The notes under the pieces: generated by a model
What the model saw: only the letters and a program-made list of their open reading frames with translations
Databases searched by the model: none
What the model was told of the DNA's origin: nothing
Assembly (NCBI GenBank): GCA_964389705.1
Contig: CAYMEO010000057.1
Location: 1 to 17,897, forward strand
Source of the DNA: PSLL01 sp964389705
GTDB lineage: Bacteria; Desulfobacterota_D; UBA1144; Nemesobacterales; CSP1-2
Reading direction: 5' to 3'
Length of the DNA stretch: 17,897 bases
Position numbers and translations under genes: made by a program
In this document: piece by piece, positions 13,502-17,897 of the stretch
Numbering within the stretch: the first letter of the stretch is position 1
How the letters are laid out: each line of letters starts with the position of its first letter

Positions 13502-14716
13502 ATGATTTCAGTAAAAGAGGCTCAAAGGTTGATTTTAGAGAATACAAATGTTCTTGAATCTATCGAGATTCCCCTAACTGAATCAGATGGACTTGTTCTT
13601 GCCGAGGATATTATCAGTCCCTTAGATCTCCCCTATTTTACAAACTCTGCAATGGATGGCTATGCACTGAAAAGCAAAGATACAAAGGGGTCAAATGAAG
13701 GCAGCCCCGTTTCACTGAAAATTGTAGGTGTAATACGAGCCGGGGATTATCCGAATTTCTCGATTAAGGACAAAGAAGCTGCAAAGATTATGACCGGCGC
13801 CCCTATTCCCGAAGGAGCAGATTCGGTCTTGATGGTCGAGTATACAGAAGAAGAAGCGGAAAACGTAAGAATTAAGAGATCGGTAAATCCGGGCGAAAAT
13901 ATCAGATACAGAGGAGAAGAGATAAAGAAAGGAGAAATCGCTCTGGAAAAGGAAACGATGATAAGCCCTCCAGCCATCGGTTTTATTGCAGGATTTGGAA
14001 TCAAAAACATAAAGGTCTATAGAAAGCCAAGGGTTGCCTTTCTAATAACAGGAGAAGAGGTCATCGGATTCGATGAAGAATTGAGACCCGGAAAGATCAG
14101 GGATACAAATTCTATAATGCTTCAATCGGCTCTTTCGAGGGAAAAAGTCGAGTCTCTGCCCCTTGGACGGGTAAAAGATGATATCAACGATATTGAAGGG
14201 AGATTGAAAAAAGGGCTCCGTTTGTGCGATGTCTTAATCGTGACCGGTGGCGTCTCAGTTGGTGACTACGACTATGTTAAAGGCGCCTTTCAAAATTTAG
14301 GGGTAGAGGAAATCTTTTGGAGGATTGCCCAGAGACCCGGCGGGCCTATGTTCTTCGGCAGGAAAAATGGCACCCTAATTTTTGGTCTTCCTGGAAACCC
14401 CGCTTCAACGCTTGTCTGTTTTTATGAGTACGTAAGACCTGCAATTAGAAAGATGGCCGGGAAAAAGGACATACTTCTTATGGAGATTGAAGCCACTCTT
14501 TTAGAAGAGATAAGGAAGAAACCGGATGGCAAGACCCATTTTTTAAGGGGGCTTTTAGAGAAAAAGGGTAATTCATTTTATGTAAAATCAAGCGGCATCC
14601 AGGGCTCACATATCCTCAAATCATTCGCCCTATCAAATTGTCTCATCATTGTTCCTGAGGATATAACCCGCATTCCGGAGGGAAGCAGAGTGAATGTCCA
14701 CCTAATTCCCTGGTGA
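13502..14716 (+). CDS. moeA: Molybdopterin molybdenumtransferase MoeA
   Basis: MoeA inserts molybdate into adenylylated molybdopterin, the last step of molybdenum cofactor synthesis. From the ATG at 13502 it has 404 residues, the standard length, and opens with the usual MISVKEAQRLIL. Motifs are PYFTNSAMDGYA (44-55), MTGAPIPEGAD (97-107), LITGEE and RDTNS (181-204), the MPT-binding TGGVSVGDYD (248-257) and GLPGNPAS (295-302), followed by the C-terminal beta domain. The frame stays open upstream to a GTG at 13430 that overlaps the response-regulator stop (GTGA). The 24 extra residues are unlike the family, but the ATG at 13502 has no ribosome binding site, so the start is not settled. No other molybdenum cofactor genes or molybdoenzymes are in the window. 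Confidence 0.95.
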   Translation: MISVKEAQRLILENTNVLESIEIPLTESDGLVLAEDIISPLDLPYFTNSAMDGYALKSKDTKGSNEGSPVSLKIVGVIRAGDYPNFSIKDKEAAKIMTGAPIPEGADSVLMVEYTEEEAENVRIKRSVNPGENIRYRGEEIKKGEIALEKETMISPPAIGFIAGFGIKNIKVYRKPRVAFLITGEEVIGFDEELRPGKIRDTNSIMLQSALSREKVESLPLGRVKDDINDIEGRLKKGLRLCDVLIVTGGVSVGDYDYVKGAFQNLGVEEIFWRIAQRPGGPMFFGRKNGTLIFGLPGNPASTLVCFYEYVRPAIRKMAGKKDILLMEIEATLLEEIRKKPDGKTHFLRGLLEKKGNSFYVKSSGIQGSHILKSFALSNCLIIVPEDITRIPEGSRVNVHLIPW

Positions 14717-14775
14717 AATTCAATCTAATGAAAGTATCCCAAACTTTGTTATTACCTATAAATAATTGCCTCTCT

Positions 14776-16290
14776 CTATTGGCAGCTCCCGGTAAATTTT
14801 GCCACCTCTCTGATTCCTGAGATCGTCGCCATCTGACTAGGTGGCGTAAAACTGCACCCCACCTTGCTGGGCGTTATAATGTATGTTCCGTTAGACAGAT
14901 TCGAGAATCTATACTTCCCAAGTGAGTTTGTCATCTTTATATCTGTGCATTTATTGGGGCCACTAAGTGTAATCACAACGCTGGGGATCGGGCTTCCTGT
15001 GACTGTACCTACCTTCCCTTTGAGAACAAAGGAACCGGTCCCCATACAGTTCGGACCGGTTTTTACTATATATATGCTGCCGCTAGAGTAATCCGCTAGA
15101 TAGAGATTACCGTCTTCATCCTCACCGAATGTGCTTATGGTATATGGGGTATCGAGGAGAAGGGTGCTCTGCCATGCACTGCCGTCAAACTCCAATCCCC
15201 AGATTCGCCCAGAGCAGTAGTCACCATAGAAATAGATGCCCTGCATATCGGGATAATTTACTCCACGGTAGACAAAGCCGCCGGTAATAGCACATCCTAT
15301 TGAATCATTTGATCCATGATTATATTCGGCTACAGGTGGCAAGTACAGGCTTGGCGGAACGCATCCAGACGGTGGACTAAAGCACAACGATCCCTCCAGG
15401 ATATTCCAGCCGTAGTTTTCGCCGCCTGCGCTGGAAGCCAATTGAAAATCAACCTCCTCTTCTGTGTCCTGTCCTACATCCCCAATGTAGAGATCATGTG
15501 TCTGCCGATCAAATGAGAAGCGCCAGGGATTACGCAATCCAAGCGCCCAAATCTCACCTCGATAACCCGAGGTTTGGGCATACGGATTGGTAGAGGGAAT
15601 GGTGTATGTAGTTGGGTTCTGCCTAGTTGGGTTTCCAGATTCAACATCAATACGAAGTATCTTACCGAGAAGCGAATTGGGATTCTGAGCATTTCCATTT
15701 GGATCTCCAGCCCCACCGCCATCCCCAGTACCCACGTATAGGTAGCCATCATCGGGACCAAAGGCAATTTGGCCACCGTTATGATTGGCAAATGTCGGAT
15801 GGCTAATGGTCAGTACAATCTGCTCGCTGTTAGGGTCGGCTATGTCGGGATTAGAGGTCAAGAAATATCGCGCCACTACAATGTTGCCGTTTGTGTTTGT
15901 GTAATAGACATAGAAATACCCTTTGCTTACATAGCCAGGTGGGAAGGCAATGCTGAGCAGCCCCCTCTCCCCGCAACAGACCACGCGGGAGGTAATGTTG
16001 AGAAAAGGCGTACTTAGAAGAATACCGTTCTTTATAATTCGTATGCGTCCGACCTGCTCTACCACAAAAAGCCGTCCGCTGCCATCGCCAGCGTGTGTAA
16101 TATGAACAGGTTGGCTCAGGCCGCTAAACTGACGTATCAGAGAGATTTGGGGCCAGTTGACGCTTGCTCGCGCAACTATGTCCGATTGCCCGAAAAGCAC
16201 TCCAAGCCATAATATAAGATTGATTTCTAATCCGATGTGAACAATCACACGCCATTTTTTATATTTGCTTAGATACACCATTTTTAACAT
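14776..16290 (-). CDS. PQQ-dependent aldose/sugar dehydrogenase with C-terminal carboxypeptidase-regulatory-like domain
   Basis: This encodes 504 residues. After an N-terminal hydrophobic segment (about 17-36, an export signal or anchor), residues about 48-411 form a six-bladed propeller of the soluble glucose dehydrogenase/Asd (YliI) family. These enzymes oxidise the C1 of aldoses with PQQ and Ca2+ in the periplasm. The catalytic His region is TFANHNGGQIAFGPDDGYLYVG with H170, and RGEIWALGLRNPWRFSFD (244-261) is the conserved PQQ-binding Arg stretch. Residues 423-503 add a beta-sandwich of carboxypeptidase-regulatory/SdrD-B type (GKVGTVTGSPIPSVVITLSG, then NSLGKYRFSNLSNGTYIITP), which often mediates binding. 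There is an adjacent pair of cysteines, C105-C106. The ATG at 16290 follows GGAGGG with good spacing; an in-frame TTG at 16323 is less likely. It lies downstream of the porin gene with its own promoter. Confidence 0.9.
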   Translation of the reverse strand: MLKMVYLSKYKKWRVIVHIGLEINLILWLGVLFGQSDIVARASVNWPQISLIRQFSGLSQPVHITHAGDGSGRLFVVEQVGRIRIIKNGILLSTPFLNITSRVVCCGERGLLSIAFPPGYVSKGYFYVYYTNTNGNIVVARYFLTSNPDIADPNSEQIVLTISHPTFANHNGGQIAFGPDDGYLYVGTGDGGGAGDPNGNAQNPNSLLGKILRIDVESGNPTRQNPTTYTIPSTNPYAQTSGYRGEIWALGLRNPWRFSFDRQTHDLYIGDVGQDTEEEVDFQLASSAGGENYGWNILEGSLCFSPPSGCVPPSLYLPPVAEYNHGSNDSIGCAITGGFVYRGVNYPDMQGIYFYGDYCSGRIWGLEFDGSAWQSTLLLDTPYTISTFGEDEDGNLYLADYSSGSIYIVKTGPNCMGTGSFVLKGKVGTVTGSPIPSVVITLSGPNKCTDIKMTNSLGKYRFSNLSNGTYIITPSKVGCSFTPPSQMATISGIREVAKFTGSCQ

Positions 16291-16334
16291 GCAATCCCTC
16301 CAGGTTATTAACACACATACCAAACTTTAACGAA

Positions 16335-16364
16335 AATATATTGTCCACTGAACTGAAAAGTCAA
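16335..16364 (-). promoter_or_regulatory. Sigma-70-type promoter of the PQQ dehydrogenase gene
   Basis: On the minus strand TTGACT (16359-16364) and TATATT (16335-16340) are separated by 18 bases, each matching five of six consensus bases. Transcription would start near 16328, about 38 bases before the ATG at 16290. The gene can therefore be expressed independently of the porin gene upstream. Confidence 0.55.
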
Positions 16365-16401
16365 TCTTAATACAAATAGATCGGCCAGTTGGAAGGCCAA
16401 A

Positions 16402-17691
16402 TTAAAAGTGAAACTGAGCTCTCAGTCCAGGGACAATCACCGGATGAACCGATCCATCACCCCCCGGATTTGCGACGAGCTGGAAATCAGGCGTTAGATG
16501 AAACCCGGTGGTAGAGCCGTCGCCGGTTACCACGAACTTGTAATAGATTTCAATATAGTGCTCTATTTCAGAAAAGCCCGTAGCCTCCTTATAATCACCG
16601 CTCGGAATCGCAATCCCATATGCTATTCCTATAGCATCATTAGGCCGACCGATCGGCGAGCCGGATGTAACCAATCCGGCGCTGAAGGCACTACTAAACT
16701 GAGACACATTGGGGTCCTGAAAACCCATTCGCGCCCAAAATCCCACGAAATCCGAGAGCTGCTGATCTAGGCTAGCCCCCACACCGACATTCCTCCTCTC
16801 AATCCGAATCTTATCCGCCGAGTCAATCAGACTGCAATCGAGAAATACCGTTGGATCACTCTTATCCCTACAATGGGGTGTCAGCCTTCCCCACCCGTAA
16901 AGGCGATAGTTCCCCTCTCTTCCAGCCCAATGTGTTGTGAGACTCAACTGCCCAATCAAGAAGGGATGATCAAAAAGGCTCTTGTAATTCCCATCCCCCT
17001 GAAACCAACCAAGGGAGATTGCCGATGTCTTTGTTGGATGAGCCGTCAGAACAGCACCGATTCCGAAGAAGTTAACACTACCACCCCAGTCAATCGCATT
17101 GTTGTTATTAAAAGTTTGAGCAATATACTGAAATGTCTCCTTATTTGCGTATTTATTCTGGTCAAAATAGCCCGTAAGGTCAATCTTACCTAATGTAATC
17201 TCAACATAATCCCCTAACAGGCGATGTGTATACCAGGCCTCGTTAACAATATCCCTCGGAATAAAGGTTTCCACATCATTATTAGGACCGGTTGTATTCT
17301 CATCGGGGCTTGTAAAGACCGGAGGAAAATCCGTCAGCCCTGATCCATGTTCGAAATCGAACCTTAACCGAAAGGACCCTTTATCACCTATGGAGCCATC
17401 AAGCGATAGGTCGGCGGAAAACTCAACAGCAGCCCCGTCTCCCCCGAATTCCTTAGGGTTGTTCAGGCTCCCCTGAAAGATTCCCGTAAGACCACCGCTG
17501 ATCTTGATTCCAAAGGCCTTAAAGATGGGGAGGTCTTCGGCCCTCTTTTTCAGATTCTCTATCTCATCCGCCTTACTGGTATTACACACCAGAGAGATAA
17601 ACAACACTAGCAGACCCATCCGCTTCCACTGCTTTCGTCCTATCTTCAAACAAATTCTTATCCTATTTAGCACGCAAAGCAGCCTCTTCAA
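16402..17691 (-). CDS. Carbohydrate-selective porin, OprB family
   Basis: This 429-residue outer-membrane beta-barrel of the OprB family (PF04966) lets sugars cross the outer membrane. The signs are a signal peptide (hydrophobic MGLLVLFISLVC, cleavage near KA-DE), the alternating GGLTGIFQGSLN, SFRLRFDFEHGSG, YVEITLGKIDLTGYFDQN and AISLGWFQGDGNY strands, WARMGFQDPNVS, FSAGLVTSG and IEIYYKFVVTGDG, and a C-terminal aromatic residue in RAQFHF. The frame starts at a TTG at 17691 with an in-frame stop just upstream. That gives a 24-residue basic extension before the ATG of MGLLVLF (17619), and no start has a strong ribosome binding site, so the N-terminus is uncertain. It is followed 111 bp later by the PQQ dehydrogenase gene. 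Confidence 0.87.
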   Translation of the reverse strand: MKRLLCVLNRIRICLKIGRKQWKRMGLLVLFISLVCNTSKADEIENLKKRAEDLPIFKAFGIKISGGLTGIFQGSLNNPKEFGGDGAAVEFSADLSLDGSIGDKGSFRLRFDFEHGSGLTDFPPVFTSPDENTTGPNNDVETFIPRDIVNEAWYTHRLLGDYVEITLGKIDLTGYFDQNKYANKETFQYIAQTFNNNNAIDWGGSVNFFGIGAVLTAHPTKTSAISLGWFQGDGNYKSLFDHPFLIGQLSLTTHWAGREGNYRLYGWGRLTPHCRDKSDPTVFLDCSLIDSADKIRIERRNVGVGASLDQQLSDFVGFWARMGFQDPNVSQFSSAFSAGLVTSGSPIGRPNDAIGIAYGIAIPSGDYKEATGFSEIEHYIEIYYKFVVTGDGSTTGFHLTPDFQLVANPGGDGSVHPVIVPGLRAQFHF

Positions 17692-17897
17692 TTTTTCTCA
17701 ATGAATAACCCGTCGAAACCGGTGTCCACATAGTACGATTCCCTCACGCTCAAAAGTTTGCAATCCGAGCGCTTTCCTGTAATACTTTGCACAAATTGAA
17801 TTCTTTGGGTAACCCGGGTGTTATAATAAGCTCACGAACTGATTTTTAGCTACTTATAATACACCTACTTATATGATGAATTCAATTACTTAAGGAG
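17692..17897. other. Upstream region of the porin gene and start of a plus-strand gene outside the window
   Basis: No gene is contained here. The plus strand carries TGTTATAAT at 17819-17827, a perfect extended -10 element, another TATAAT at 17855-17860, and AAGGAG at the very end (17892-17897). These read as the promoter(s) and ribosome binding site of a plus-strand gene starting a few bases beyond the window, divergent from the porin. A clear minus-strand promoter for the porin gene was not found. Confidence 0.45.
17819..17827 (+). promoter_or_regulatory. Extended -10 promoter pointing out of the window
   Basis: TGTTATAAT matches TGnTATAAT exactly. A TTGAAT at 17796-17801 is 20 bases upstream, too far to be a good -35 partner. 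It would drive the gene whose ribosome binding site ends the window. Confidence 0.4.

Noticed and set aside
14731..14747. Hairpin AAAGT/ACTTT between moeA and the PQQ dehydrogenase as a bidirectional terminator
   Set aside because: The stem is only 5 bp, AT-rich, with a 7-base loop and no T-run.
1..17897. CRISPR array, transposase, phage genes, tRNA or rRNA
   Set aside because: No regularly spaced direct repeats, no transposase or integrase motifs and no cloverleaf or rRNA-like stretches were seen on reading both strands.

Overview
The window is a bacterial chromosomal segment of moderate to low GC. An OprB-type outer-membrane porin, an MlaE-type lipid-transport permease and a lipoprotein point to a Gram-negative, double-membraned organism. 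The gene content (MutS-YraN, YqgF, UbiA, Pit plus DUF47, MoeA, GMC oxidoreductase, PQQ dehydrogenase) would fit an uncultured deltaproteobacterial-grade lineage such as Desulfobacterota, Dadabacteria, Nitrospinae or Nitrospirae relatives. No rRNA or other decisive marker is present, so the taxonomy is inference. I see no phage, transposase, CRISPR array, tRNA or rRNA.

Layout. Positions 164-1007 hold two tandem paralogous small exported proteins with an OB-fold look. Positions 1170-4107 hold mutS and a coupled yraN-family gene. Positions 4183-6129 hold a large GMC oxidoreductase of the long-chain-alcohol-oxidase type. A LON-domain protein follows (6198-6899) and overlaps tail-to-tail with an alpha/beta hydrolase that lies downstream of yqgF on the minus strand. 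A 269-bp divergent region with two candidate promoters and two dyads separates yqgF from a UbiA-family prenyltransferase (8433-9299), which ends in a terminator. Facing it is a minus-strand pair, a lipoprotein and mlaE (10651 down to 9339). A perfect palindromic repeat at 10742-10767 separates this pair from a phosphate-uptake pair, a DUF47/PhoU-like protein and a Pit transporter (12442 down to 10825). On the plus strand come a glutaredoxin, a dyad-rich gap, a stand-alone receiver-domain response regulator and moeA (12569-14716). The end of the window carries, on the minus strand, a carbohydrate-type porin and a PQQ-dependent sugar dehydrogenase with an extra C-terminal domain. The last bases look like the promoter and ribosome binding site of a plus-strand gene starting just outside.

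How the genes may work together. Porin plus PQQ dehydrogenase make a plausible outer-membrane/periplasm sugar uptake and oxidation unit. DUF47 plus Pit is the usual low-affinity phosphate uptake module. MlaE plus its lipoprotein is a partial lipid-trafficking operon without its ATPase or MCE partner in view. MutS and YqgF are housekeeping DNA and nucleic-acid maintenance genes. I find no clear multi-gene undescribed system. The most unusual features are the tandem exported OB-fold-like pair, apparently leaderless starts at several housekeeping genes, the four-cysteine motif with an unusual active-site position in the GMC enzyme, the perfect intergenic palindrome, and the dyad cluster between the glutaredoxin and response-regulator genes.
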